A program made the position numbers and the translations under genes. This document shows, in pieces, positions 1 to 7,106 of a DNA stretch of 51,306 nt (the first letter of the stretch is position 1; each line of letters starts with the position of its first letter). Origin of the DNA: Acidobacteriota bacterium (GTDB lineage Bacteria; Acidobacteriota; Blastocatellia; Pyrinomonadales; Pyrinomonadaceae); assembly GCA_029781855.1 (NCBI GenBank), contig JAKOVX010000067.1, forward strand, positions 1 to 51,306, read 5' to 3'. The notes under the pieces were generated by a model. It was not told the origin of the DNA, searched no databases, and was given only the letters and a program-made list of their open reading frames with translations.

Positions 1-1
1 G

Positions 2-505
2 AAGATGGGCGGTGTGCAGGAACAGGAGGTCTTCGGTCAAATTGATGAAGCTCGTTCCAGGCTGTTGAACGCCCAGCAAGCGGCACCGGCCGGAGCGGAC
101 GGCGACAAAACGCCCGAACAAAAACAGGCTGTCATCGATGCGAACAACAGCTTTGGCGGTACTATTGGTCGATTGTTGAGCCTGCAGGAAAATTATCCGC
201 AGCTTCGGTCGCTTGACGCCTTTATGAAAGTCCAGGATGAGCTGTCGGGCACCGAGAACCGCATTAACACGGCAAGGCTCGATTTCAACGACGCAGTGAC
301 GTCTTACTACACCACGCGTAACTCATTCCCCGCGGTATTGACGGCGAGTTTGCTTGGCTTTAAGGAAGAACCCTTTTTCAAGGCAGAGGAGGGTGCCAAG
401 ACCGCCCCGAAGATCGGCGATGCCAACTCGCTTAGGCGTCCGGAGAATCAGCCGGCAGCACCTGCTCCGGCGGCGAATGCTCCTGTCGCGAATGCTAATA
501 AATAG
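2..505 (+). CDS. LemA family protein, C-terminal part (5' end outside window)
   Basis: The reading frame is open from the window edge, so the N-terminal membrane segment of a LemA protein is missing. What remains matches the LemA helical core: a long Ala/Gln-rich helix, then a segment reading LQENYPQLRSLDAF, the family signature around QDELSGTENRINTARLDFND, and the conserved end FPAVLTASLLGFKEEPFF followed by AEEGAKTAPKI. The last 30 or so residues are a low-complexity Ala/Pro/Asn tail. LemA proteins are membrane-anchored helical proteins of unclear biochemical role. The gene converges on the microcompartment operon and is probably unrelated to it. An ATG at position 5 is only an internal Met. 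Confidence 0.85.
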   Translation, partial: KMGGVQEQEVFGQIDEARSRLLNAQQAAPAGADGDKTPEQKQAVIDANNSFGGTIGRLLSLQENYPQLRSLDAFMKVQDELSGTENRINTARLDFNDAVTSYYTTRNSFPAVLTASLLGFKEEPFFKAEEGAKTAPKIGDANSLRRPENQPAAPAPAANAPVANANK

Positions 506-508
506 AGG

Positions 509-790
509 TTAGAAACCGCGGGAGTTGCACATTGAGCAATGGTCGCAAGGCTTGTCAGGTTCAAACTGGCAGGCCTTTTCCTTGAATTGGCTGCCAAATA
601 TCGAATCGGCAATTGCCTCGGCAATGTTTAGCTTATCGAGGCTGGGATGCGGATCTTGCGAGACGCTGGCCGGGAGTCTCGGAGCGGCAGTGGCCGTTTC
701 GAGCTTGTCGAGGCGGTGATTTATCTTTTCGACTGCTGCGTAAAGCCCCGCCAGGTCATTCTTACTTTCCTTTAGAGATCTGCTGTTCAC
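509..790 (-). CDS. Small Cys-rich protein encoded at the end of the BMC operon
   Basis: 93 residues, not a family I recognise. Residues 1-35 are charged and helix-prone, possibly a short coiled coil. Residues 36-47 are a Pro/Ser linker. A predicted amphipathic helix (DKLNIAEAIADSIF) follows, then a Cys cluster near the C-terminus with spacing C-x7-C-x2-C-x2-C, ending CDHCSMCNSRGF. Four closely spaced Cys plus a His suggest a metal site. The GTG start overlaps the TGA stop of the preceding gene (GTGA), so translation is probably coupled to it. Position at the end of a BMC shell operon and the linker-plus-amphipathic-helix layout, which resembles encapsulation peptides, suggest a lumen or shell-associated protein. 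That role is inference. Confidence 0.7.
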   Translation of the reverse strand: MNSRSLKESKNDLAGLYAAVEKINHRLDKLETATAAPRLPASVSQDPHPSLDKLNIAEAIADSIFGSQFKEKACQFEPDKPCDHCSMCNSRGF

Positions 791-1140
791 TCGTTTTCCC
801 GTGATGAGTTTGAAATTGAGGTTGTGAGCTTGATCAGCTCAATGCAATCTTCATTTATCGACTCGTATTCCTTCTGGTCAAGATATCCGCCTTCGATCAA
901 AATAAACAACCAAAACTCAGTCTCGGCCGCCCGCTTTTTGGCCTGAAACATATCGGCCGAGAAATTCTTTCTCCCGTCGCCCGCTAACGAATCACGAACG
1001 AATTTGGCAATGTGCGTTCCGGATATCAAAACAAGCTTGCTCAACACAAACTCTTTCTTATCCTCGGTCAGATAGCGATATAACTTCACGATACGCAAAG
1101 CAAATTTGGTTGCCTTTTGCAGAACGATGCTATCGGACAT
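787..1140 (-). CDS. Four-helix-bundle protein (23S rRNA intervening-sequence-protein-like)
   Basis: About 117 residues from the ATG at 1140; a TTG three codons upstream is the longer alternative. The pattern of helices (LQKATKFALRIVKLYRYL, VLSKLVLISGTHIAKFVRDSL, FQAKKRAAETEFWLFILIEGGYL, CIELIKLTT) matches the small four-helix-bundle family first noticed as 23S rRNA intervening-sequence proteins. These are now found in many contexts with no known biochemical activity. Here it sits between three pentameric shell genes and the Cys-rich gene, whose start overlaps its stop. That suggests recruitment to the microcompartment operon rather than an rRNA link. Family call moderately sure, function unknown. 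Confidence 0.7.
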   Translation of the reverse strand: MSDSIVLQKATKFALRIVKLYRYLTEDKKEFVLSKLVLISGTHIAKFVRDSLAGDGRKNFSADMFQAKKRAAETEFWLFILIEGGYLDQKEYESINEDCIELIKLTTSISNSSRENE

Positions 1141-1159
1141 CTTTGACAAATAGTTACTA

Positions 1160-1235
1160 GTGAACAGTTATCAGTTATTAGTCAAAAACTATCCACTAAA
1201 AACTATTAACTATAAACTGATAGATGAGAAACCAA
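1160..1235. other. AT-rich intergenic stretch with inverted repeat
   Basis: The gap between the last EutN gene and the four-helix-bundle gene is far richer in A/T than its surroundings. It contains TATCAGTT at 1169-1176 and its complement AACTGATA at 1215-1222, with partial repeats of the same word between. It may form a weak stem in the operon mRNA. No promoter is clear. Confidence 0.35.
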
Positions 1236-1511
1236 CTATTTCAGTAGATCAATATAATCAACTACGCCAACGATCGCCGAGTCGATCGCCGCCCCGGCAC
1301 GTCCGGTCGAGGCGGTGGATGCCGACCAGCCTTCCTGGGCGATGATCACGATGTCGCCCTCGCCCGCATTCACCGAGTCGAGAGCAATGCAGGTGTAGTC
1401 CATATCCTTGCCTTCGGGCGTTATCTGCCGGCAGAGCATCGCTCGCGTTCCTTCGTAACGCTGATTCTTTTGCGTAGCGACTACGTTGCCGATAACTCTT
1501 GCGATAAGCAT
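1236..1511 (-). CDS. BMC vertex protein, EutN/CcmL family (pentamer), copy 1
   Basis: 91 residues, the normal size for a BMC-P pentamer subunit that caps the vertices of the shell. Visible signatures are the N-terminal strand MLIARVIGNVVATQKN, a central CIALDSVNAGEGDIVII block carrying the AGEG turn, and the C-terminal AIVGVVDYIDL strand. The start lies 2 bases after the stop of the neighbouring EutN gene, so the pair is tightly coupled. Three diverged EutN paralogues in a row are typical of BMC loci built around class II aldolases (known from Planctomycetes/Verrucomicrobia). Confidence 0.93.
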   Translation of the reverse strand: MLIARVIGNVVATQKNQRYEGTRAMLCRQITPEGKDMDYTCIALDSVNAGEGDIVIIAQEGWSASTASTGRAGAAIDSAIVGVVDYIDLLK

Positions 1512-1513
1512 TT

Positions 1514-1789
1514 TTATCCCTGGAAAACGTGAGCGTCCGAGTCGATGATCCCGACGATGGTGCAGTCGGTCGGCGTCTCATCACGTTTGAACGGAAACGA
1601 CGCCTCTTTCCCGCGGCACCAAAATACGAGTTCGCCTTCGCCTGCCCCGACGGCGTCGAGCGCGATCATCGGACTTCCCTTCGGCTTAAGATCCGCGTCG
1701 AGAGTTTGAACGATGAGGAATTTACGACCCTCAAGCGTCTGGTTCTTGACGGTTGCCACGACGGTTCCGATGACGCGGGCTATCTGCAT
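1514..1789 (-). CDS. BMC vertex protein, EutN/CcmL family (pentamer), copy 2
   Basis: 91 residues with the BMC-P fold signatures: MQIARVIGTVVATVKN at the start, MIALDAVGAGEGELVFW in the middle and CTIVGIIDS near the end. Unlike the other two copies it has an aromatic, charged insert (CRGKEASFPFKRDE) where the pore-facing loop normally lies, so its pentamer pore or surface may differ. It is second of three consecutive pentamer genes and is expected to be made from the same transcript as the hexamer shell gene and the aldolase. Confidence 0.93.
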   Translation of the reverse strand: MQIARVIGTVVATVKNQTLEGRKFLIVQTLDADLKPKGSPMIALDAVGAGEGELVFWCRGKEASFPFKRDETPTDCTIVGIIDSDAHVFQG

Positions 1790-1816
1790 TTGCCTTGAAA
1801 ATTCGTTAAGGAAGGC

Positions 1817-2095
1817 CTACTTCTCTGCACTCGTGAAATCGATCGTGTCGATCACACCGATGATCGCCGAATCGACGGGACAATCCTTATTACCCTCGGC
1901 CATTCTCGCCGACGACCCGCCAACGACCATCACTTTCTCGTGAAAACCCGCTCCCACAGTATCGACGGCAACGATGTAACCGCTTTGATCGGTGCCGTCG
2001 AGATTTATAGGCTTGACGATCAGCAGCTTCTTGCCGAGGAGTCTTTCGTCCTTTTGGGTGGACACTACTGTGCCCAAAATGCGAGCGATGATCAT
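1817..2095 (-). CDS. BMC vertex protein, EutN/CcmL family (pentamer), copy 3
   Basis: 92 residues. N-terminal MIIARILGTVVSTQKDERL, central VAVDTVGAGFHEKVMVV and C-terminal SAIIGVIDTIDF identify a BMC-P subunit. The conserved GAGEG turn is GAGFH here, a change at a well-conserved site. It also carries GGSSAR before the last strand, a feature common in EutN/CcmL pore loops. It is the first of the three pentamer genes after the hexamer gene and is separated from it by a strong hairpin. Confidence 0.93.
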   Translation of the reverse strand: MIIARILGTVVSTQKDERLLGKKLLIVKPINLDGTDQSGYIVAVDTVGAGFHEKVMVVGGSSARMAEGNKDCPVDSAIIGVIDTIDFTSAEK

Positions 2096-2113
2096 AAGCG
2101 AGTGACAAGGGCA

Positions 2114-2150
2114 AGGGACGAGGGCTCGTCAAATATGAGCCCTCATCCCT
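2114..2150 (-). promoter_or_regulatory. Stable intergenic hairpin between BMC-H and first BMC-P gene
   Basis: Arms at 2114-2127 and 2137-2150 are 14 bases long with a single mismatch and a 9-base loop. No T-tract follows in the direction of transcription, so it is not a classical terminator. A stem between the hexamer gene, needed in many copies, and the pentamer genes, needed in few, could act as partial terminator, processing site or 3' stabiliser. Confidence 0.5.
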
Positions 2151-2168
2151 CGCCACTAAGTCCCTAAA

Positions 2169-2447
2169 TTATTTCTTTACGACTGGCAGAGTCTCATCCA
2201 CGCTGGAGTGCGGACGCGGGATCACATGGACGCTCACGAGTTCTCCGACTCGACGGGCGGCGGCCGCCCCAGCGTCGGTCGCAGCCTTAACGGCCGCGAC
2301 GTCGCCGCGAACGATAGCCGTGACGAATCCGGCACCGATCTTTTCGTAGCCGACCAGCTGCACGTTCGCGGCCTTGACCATAGCGTCCGCAGCCTCGATC
2401 ATGGCTACCAGACCCTTACATTCAACCATTCCCAATGCTTCTTGCAT
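2169..2447 (-). CDS. BMC shell protein, hexameric BMC-H (single BMC domain)
   Basis: 92 residues with one BMC domain. It begins [23 protein letters not shown], the canonical entry of shell hexamers, continues with [25 protein letters not shown], and ends with the helix plus [13 protein letters not shown] motif. Hexamers of this protein would form the facets of a proteinaceous organelle. It is the only BMC-H gene in the window, so the facets must be built from this paralogue alone or with others elsewhere. It lies 49 bases downstream of the aldolase gene. Confidence 0.97.
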   Translation of the reverse strand: MQEALGMVECKGLVAMIEAADAMVKAANVQLVGYEKIGAGFVTAIVRGDVAAVKAATDAGAAAARRVGELVSVHVIPRPHSSVDETLPVVKK

Positions 2448-2496
2448 TTAGTTTTGCTCCTGAGATCTATTCAATTGCTGCAAAGTTGTGGTTAGT

Positions 2497-3294
2497 TTAA
2501 CTCAAGTTGGCCGCCTTGCTCAAAAGCTCGATCAACTCTTCGCGAGTGAGCGAAACCTTGGCTCCATTTGGAACCGCCGGAGCCGCGATCTGAGCCGATC
2601 CGCAAACGATACCATTATCGTGCAAATACCCGCACGACTGGCAACGAGCCGCGGGAGTAAGGTAACCCGCCTTCTCCCTGATGTTAACTAATTTTTCGAT
2701 GGCGTCGGCGGGCAGGTCGACCGCACCGCCCAGCGTTTTCGCTAAAATTGCGATCTTCGCGGTGTGTTCGAGCGTCTCGAGCCGATCGAACGCCTGCCAA
2801 AGATCGACACCGTAGGCGACCGCACCGTGATTCGCCATCAAGAGAGCGTTGTGATGGGGCACAAAAGGCTTCATCGCTTCGGTCAGTTCGTCCGTCGACG
2901 GCGTGCCGTAATCGGTCAACGGCACACACCCCAGAGTCAGGATCACCTCGGACAATATTGGTTTGTCGATCGCAAGGCCGGCGACAGCAAACGCAGTACC
3001 GTGCGGAGGATGGGCGTGGCAAACTGCCTTGATCTCGGGCCGCATCTTGTAGATGAGCAAGTGCATCGCAAGCTCCGACGACGCCCGCTTGTCGGTCAAC
3101 GGCTTTCCGTCCATGTCCGTCAATGCCAGGCAATCCTCGGTCATACGGCCCTTGCACGTCATCGTCGGCGTCGCCAGCACGGTGTTCTCGTCCAGACGGA
3201 TACTCACGTTGCCATCCGAAGACACAACGTAACTTCGATCGTAAAGAAGTTTGCCGATCTCAACGATCAGTTTTCTGGCCTGAGATTCATCCAT
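2497..3294 (-). CDS. Class II aldolase with C-terminal extension (fuculose/rhamnulose-1-phosphate aldolase-like)
   Basis: 265 residues from the ATG at 3294; a GTG five codons upstream is possible. Residues 1-200 are an aldolase II/adducin domain: SSDGNVSIRLDEN near the N-terminus, the metal-binding CHAHPPHGTAFAVAG, and MANHGAVAYG. Such enzymes split sugar-1-phosphates to DHAP and lactaldehyde using zinc. After the domain there is an unusual extension with Cys pairs (RCQSCGYLHDNGIVCG), an Ala/Pro linker and a terminal amphipathic helix, LTREELIELLSKAANLS, which looks like an encapsulation peptide. As first gene of the BMC operon it is probably the cargo enzyme. Substrate is inferred, not shown. 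Confidence 0.88.
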   Translation of the reverse strand: MDESQARKLIVEIGKLLYDRSYVVSSDGNVSIRLDENTVLATPTMTCKGRMTEDCLALTDMDGKPLTDKRASSELAMHLLIYKMRPEIKAVCHAHPPHGTAFAVAGLAIDKPILSEVILTLGCVPLTDYGTPSTDELTEAMKPFVPHHNALLMANHGAVAYGVDLWQAFDRLETLEHTAKIAILAKTLGGAVDLPADAIEKLVNIREKAGYLTPAARCQSCGYLHDNGIVCGSAQIAAPAVPNGAKVSLTREELIELLSKAANLS

Positions 3295-3364
3295 AAAATA
3301 GGAAACCACAGATTAACATATCACCGAAGTGGACGTTAATCTGTGGCCCCGGATTTTTGAAAAA

Positions 3365-3712
3365 TTACCTGATCGCCCGCGGCGATGCCGGGTATGCCGG
3401 AATCGGCGGCGGCGGCGGCAACAGATCACGGACATCGCTGTCGCTGTACGTCGACTCCCTGTCGGACCAGAATGCACTTCGATCACAGTGGCGATGTCCC
3501 TTGAAATTCATTCGCTCGCTGCGAAGCCGCTGCACTTCTTCGCGCAGCTGTTCATTTTCCGCTCGGATCTGGCGATCTTCGCTGAAATGCCGCGCCCGAC
3601 GGTTCTGGAACGACCCACCCCAGATCGAGCCAAACAGGCCGGCGACAAAAATACCTACGAGAAATGTCGCAAAGAACGGTAACAGACGGCTGAAATATTT
3701 CTTACTGAACAT
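3365..3712 (-). CDS. Small membrane-anchored protein with coiled coil, unknown function
   Basis: 115 residues. Residues 8-32 form one hydrophobic helix (LLPFFATFLVGIFVAGLFGSIW). Residues 40-68 are a charged heptad-like stretch (EDRQIRAENEQLREEVQRLR) likely to coil. The tail ends in a Pro run and a basic segment. A good ribosome binding site (AGAGGTGAGG) lies just upstream of the ATG. I recognise no family. Overlapping plus-strand frames here lack these features, so this strand is preferred. Confidence 0.6.
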   Translation of the reverse strand: MFSKKYFSRLLPFFATFLVGIFVAGLFGSIWGGSFQNRRARHFSEDRQIRAENEQLREEVQRLRSERMNFKGHRHCDRSAFWSDRESTYSDSDVRDLLPPPPPIPAYPASPRAIR

Positions 3713-3787
3713 AAAACCTCACCTCTTGTTCTACTACTGTTAACTGTCTACGCCGCGATCTCACGATCGGTTTCACTTCAACGAAAT

Positions 3788-4420
3788 TTATTGAGAATCG
3801 TTTGCCAGAAAGTACGAAAGACTCTCCAGCGTCGTCGTCATATCAACCGACTTCAGCTTGATATGAGCAGATGCCCGAAGGCGGACGGGAGCGAAGTTCA
3901 TCACCGCACTGATCCCTGTTTTATCAATAATTTCAATTGTCGCCTGGGCCTCGCCTGCCGGAACTGCGATAACCGCAACCTCTATATTATCGCGTTTCGC
4001 GACCGCCGCAAAGTTTTTTATATCGAAAATCTCGATGTCGCCAACCTTTTTTCCGATCTTGTCCTTATCATTATCAAAGAGGGCCGCGACGGCGAAATTT
4101 GAATCCAAAACCCGGTAATAGTCCGCCAGAGCGGTCCCCAATCGTCCTGCACCGATAATGCCGACGGAATGCTGCCGGTCAAGGCCAAGAATACGGATAA
4201 GATGCTCACGAAGGGCACTGACGTTGTAACCCACGCCGCGATGTCCAAACTCGCCGAAGTTCGCCAGGTCTTTCCGGATCTGCGCAGAATTGAGCCCAAA
4301 TCGTTTGGCGCAGGCCTCCGAGGAAACCGACACTTGGCCGGCCGCCGCGAGTTCATTCAGGCAACGCAGATAGATACTCAAACGCTTTGTCGTTTGCTCA
4401 GAAACCTTATCGCTTTTCAT
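3788..4420 (-). CDS. rex: Redox-sensing transcriptional repressor Rex
   Basis: 210 residues, the normal Rex length. Residues 1-80 are a winged helix with the Rex signature VSSEACAKRFGLNSAQIRKD and FGEFGHRGVGYNV. From about residue 85 a Rossmann domain follows, with VGIIGAGRLGTALADY as the dinucleotide-binding loop and LFDNDKDKIG after the second strand. The C-terminal helix (LESLSYFLAND) is the domain-swapped dimer helix. Rex binds NAD(H) and represses fermentative and respiratory genes when NADH is low. It is divergent from ruvA. I found no convincing Rex operator in the window. Confidence 0.96.
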   Translation of the reverse strand: MKSDKVSEQTTKRLSIYLRCLNELAAAGQVSVSSEACAKRFGLNSAQIRKDLANFGEFGHRGVGYNVSALREHLIRILGLDRQHSVGIIGAGRLGTALADYYRVLDSNFAVAALFDNDKDKIGKKVGDIEIFDIKNFAAVAKRDNIEVAVIAVPAGEAQATIEIIDKTGISAVMNFAPVRLRASAHIKLKSVDMTTTLESLSYFLANDSQ

Positions 4421-4542
4421 TAACTACTAATAAATCAAAATGCGCACGGAAGCGCAACGTTTGATCTGTTTAGATGCCTATAATCACCAACTTTGCCCTC
4501 TGCGCGGAATTACAATACAATTTTTGCTTCTGACCCAAAACA

Positions 4543-5151
4543 ATGATCGCCTTCCTTTCCGGCAAATTACTTGAGAAGCATGCTAACACGGCGATCGTCG
4601 ATGTTTGTGGTGTCGGTTATGAAGTGTCGATCCCGTTGTCGACGTTTTACGAACTTGGCGAGGTCGGGTCGGATGTTCAACTCCGGATCTACACGTACGT
4701 CCGCGAAGACGCTATACAACTTTTTGGCTTTAAGACCCTGCGTGAACGCGAGCTTTATCTAAGACTCATCTCGGTCCAGGGCGTCGGGGCGAAATCGGGC
4801 ATTACAATGCTCTCCGGAATGAGCGCTGACGAGATCATTCTTGCGATCCGAACCGATGATCTCGCAAGGCTGACGACGATCCCGGGCGTAGGGCGGAAGA
4901 CGGCCGAGCGTCTGGTGATCGAGCTTCGCGACAAGGTCGGCGAACTCGGTCTCGACGGCAAGACTCCGGCAGATCCAAAGGCCCACTCACTTCCGGCGGA
5001 TGAGGTCTTTGACGATGCTCTGTCGGCCCTGACCAATCTCGGCTATCAGCGCAACCTCGCTGAAAAGGCCCTCAAACAAGCCGTGCAGGACGGTACCGAA
5101 CTCTCGGTGCAAAAGCTGCTCCGGAGAGGCCTCCAACTTCTCGCAAAATAG
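4543..5151 (+). CDS. ruvA: Holliday junction branch migration protein RuvA
   Basis: 202 residues, standard length. It starts MIAFLSGKLLEK, has the OB-fold domain with VDVCGVGYEVSIPLST, two helix-hairpin-helix motifs (LISVQGVGAKSGITML and LTTIPGVGRKTAERLVIEL), an acidic linker, and a C-terminal UBA-like domain that contacts RuvB (DDALSALTNLGYQRNLAEKAL). RuvA tetramers bind Holliday junctions and load RuvB for branch migration. It is first in a plus-strand group with a CPBP protease gene and ruvB; ruvC is not in the window. Confidence 0.97.
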   Translation: MIAFLSGKLLEKHANTAIVDVCGVGYEVSIPLSTFYELGEVGSDVQLRIYTYVREDAIQLFGFKTLRERELYLRLISVQGVGAKSGITMLSGMSADEIILAIRTDDLARLTTIPGVGRKTAERLVIELRDKVGELGLDGKTPADPKAHSLPADEVFDDALSALTNLGYQRNLAEKALKQAVQDGTELSVQKLLRRGLQLLAK

Positions 5152-5160
5152 TCCATTTTA

Positions 5161-5922
5161 ATGCTTGAGATCGCACGCCAAATTCGCGGTGACATCGCTC
5201 AGCTTGACCGCCGTGCGGTCTTTGCGTTTTTGTACGCGGCAGTCGGATTGACGTGCATCACGTATCTGAAAAATCCGGATTATCTTTACGCGATACTCCG
5301 AAACACGCGTTTTGCCGATATCGGAGACAAGGCGGCTCATCCGGTCGATAATAATCTCTACGGCCTCGTCTGGTGGGTATTCGTTTCGGTCTCGTTCTAT
5401 TTTGTCGTCCCCGCGATATTCGTACGGTTCGTTCAGAAACGAAAATTGACCGAGATCGGCCTGGCACTGAAGATCGAAACGGGTTTCTGGAAGCTGCTGG
5501 CACTGTGTATCACGATCATGGTTCCGCTCGTTTACCTAATGTCGCTGACCGGCAGCTTTTCGGCAAAGTACCCGTTTCTGAAGGTTTACAATGGCGATCC
5601 GTATTTCAGCTCGACCCTGCTGGTTTGGGAACTGGTCTATTTCTTTCAATTCTTCGGCCTCGAGTTCTTTTTTCGAGGGTTTCTCGTCCATAGTCTTAAG
5701 CCATCGCTAGGCATGTACTCGATCCTCGCGATGACCGTTCCGTACACGATGATCCATTTTCAAAAGCCGATGGCCGAGACCTTTGCAGCTGTCTGCGCCG
5801 GGGTTTTCCTCGGCTGGATCAGCTACAAAAACGGAAGCATCTGGCTCGGCCTGATCCTACATTGCGCGGTCGCATTCTCGATGGATATTTTGGCTTTGCA
5901 TCATAAGGGGCTATTATTTTAA
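5161..5922 (+). CDS. CPBP family intramembrane metalloprotease (CAAX protease-like)
   Basis: 253 residues with about seven hydrophobic segments. The CPBP motifs are visible. The first is ELVYFFQFFGLEFFFRGF, in which E-x3-R is present but the usual EE pair is reduced to a single Glu. The second is MIHFQKPMAE, carrying the metal-ligand His. The third is LILHCAVAFSMD near the C-terminus, carrying the last His. These enzymes process membrane-associated peptides or prenylated proteins; the substrate here is unknown. It starts 9 bases after ruvA and is followed by ruvB, so it is probably co-transcribed with them, with no obvious functional link. Confidence 0.85.
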   Translation: MLEIARQIRGDIAQLDRRAVFAFLYAAVGLTCITYLKNPDYLYAILRNTRFADIGDKAAHPVDNNLYGLVWWVFVSVSFYFVVPAIFVRFVQKRKLTEIGLALKIETGFWKLLALCITIMVPLVYLMSLTGSFSAKYPFLKVYNGDPYFSSTLLVWELVYFFQFFGLEFFFRGFLVHSLKPSLGMYSILAMTVPYTMIHFQKPMAETFAAVCAGVFLGWISYKNGSIWLGLILHCAVAFSMDILALHHKGLLF

Positions 5923-5991
5923 GGATCTCTGCGATCGTAGCGATCTCTGCGTGTAGTAGATTTTTTTAACGCAGGGTCCGCAGAGGTAAGC

Positions 5992-7032
5992 ATGAGTAAT
6001 TTTCCGGCCATAAATATTAGAAACGAAGACTCCTCTACTGAGGAAACTCAGTTCGACGCTTCTCTGCGCCCGACTCAGTTATCTGAATATATTGGCCAGA
6101 CCAAGGTCAAAGAGAATCTGCGTGTCTTTATGAAGGCCGCGCTCAAACGGCGTGAGGCTCTCGACCACATCCTGCTGACCGGACCGCCGGGGCTTGGGAA
6201 AACGACGCTCTCTAATATCGTTGCGAACGAAATGGGTGCTTCGCTCAAATCGACGGCTGGCCCGATAATAGAAAAGGCCGGCGATCTCGCCGCGATCTTG
6301 ACGAACCTTGAAGAGGGCGACGTCCTCTTTATCGACGAGATACATCGTCTGAATCCGGCGATCGAAGAGATCCTCTATCCGGCGATGGAGGATTACAGCC
6401 TCGACATCATGATCGGCCAGGGCACCGCCGCACGCTCGATCAAACTCGAGCTGCCAAAATTTACGCTCGTCGGAGCAACGACCCGTCCGGGAATGCTGAC
6501 TGCACCGCTTCGCGGAAGGTTCAATATCGTTTTCAATCTCGATTTTTATAACGTCGGCGACCTCCAGACGATCGTGTCCCGATCCGCCGGCATCCTAAAT
6601 GTCGGAATTGACGAAACGGGATCAGCTGAGATCGCACGCCGCGGCCGCGGCACACCGCGGATAGTCAATCGCCTGCTCCGACGTGTTCGCGATTTTGCGG
6701 AGGTCGATTACGAAGGGCACGTAACGCACGACGTCGCATGCGACGCTCTCAATCGCATGGAAGTCGATACGTACGGGCTCGACGAGATGGACCGCAAGCT
6801 GCTGATGACGATCATCGAGAAATTCGACGGCGGACCCGTGGGGTTGGGAACGCTCTGCGCTTCGCTCCACGAGGAAAAAGACTCGATCGAGGAGATCATC
6901 GAACCGTATTTGCTGCAGATCGGGTTTATTAATCGGACTCCACGCGGCCGACTTGCCACACGCCTCGCATACGAGCATTTCGGCCTCGAACCACTCAATA
7001 GGATCCCGATCGAACCGACGTTGTTCGGATAG
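5992..7032 (+). CDS. ruvB: Holliday junction branch migration ATPase RuvB
   Basis: 346 residues, usual length. The AAA+ core shows Walker A ([12 protein letters not shown]), Walker B with [12 protein letters not shown], sensor-1 region [18 protein letters not shown] including the Arg finger, and the C-terminal winged helix with [20 protein letters not shown]. RuvB hexamers drive branch migration of Holliday junctions with RuvA. The start is supported by AGAGGTAAGC just upstream of the ATG. The 69-base gap from the protease gene contains CTCTGCG and its complement CGCAGAG, a possible weak stem, but no clear promoter. Confidence 0.98.
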   Translation: MSNFPAINIRNEDSSTEETQFDASLRPTQLSEYIGQTKVKENLRVFMKAALKRREALDHILLTGPPGLGKTTLSNIVANEMGASLKSTAGPIIEKAGDLAAILTNLEEGDVLFIDEIHRLNPAIEEILYPAMEDYSLDIMIGQGTAARSIKLELPKFTLVGATTRPGMLTAPLRGRFNIVFNLDFYNVGDLQTIVSRSAGILNVGIDETGSAEIARRGRGTPRIVNRLLRRVRDFAEVDYEGHVTHDVACDALNRMEVDTYGLDEMDRKLLMTIIEKFDGGPVGLGTLCASLHEEKDSIEEIIEPYLLQIGFINRTPRGRLATRLAYEHFGLEPLNRIPIEPTLFG

Positions 7033-7106
7033 TTCGTTCCGTTGATTTCCCGGCCCCTGATGAACGGTCAACGGACAAATTCAGACTCACGAATTCCAAG
7101 AATTTT

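Noticed and set aside
3329..3743. Two overlapping plus-strand frames opposite the small membrane protein gene
   Set aside because: Arg-rich composition typical of antisense frames; the minus-strand frame has a membrane helix, coiled coil and good ribosome site.
5923..5991. Repeated CTCTGCG/CGCAGAG words between the CPBP gene and ruvB as a terminator or riboswitch
   Set aside because: Stem is short with a long loop, and the T-run lies inside the loop, not after the stem.
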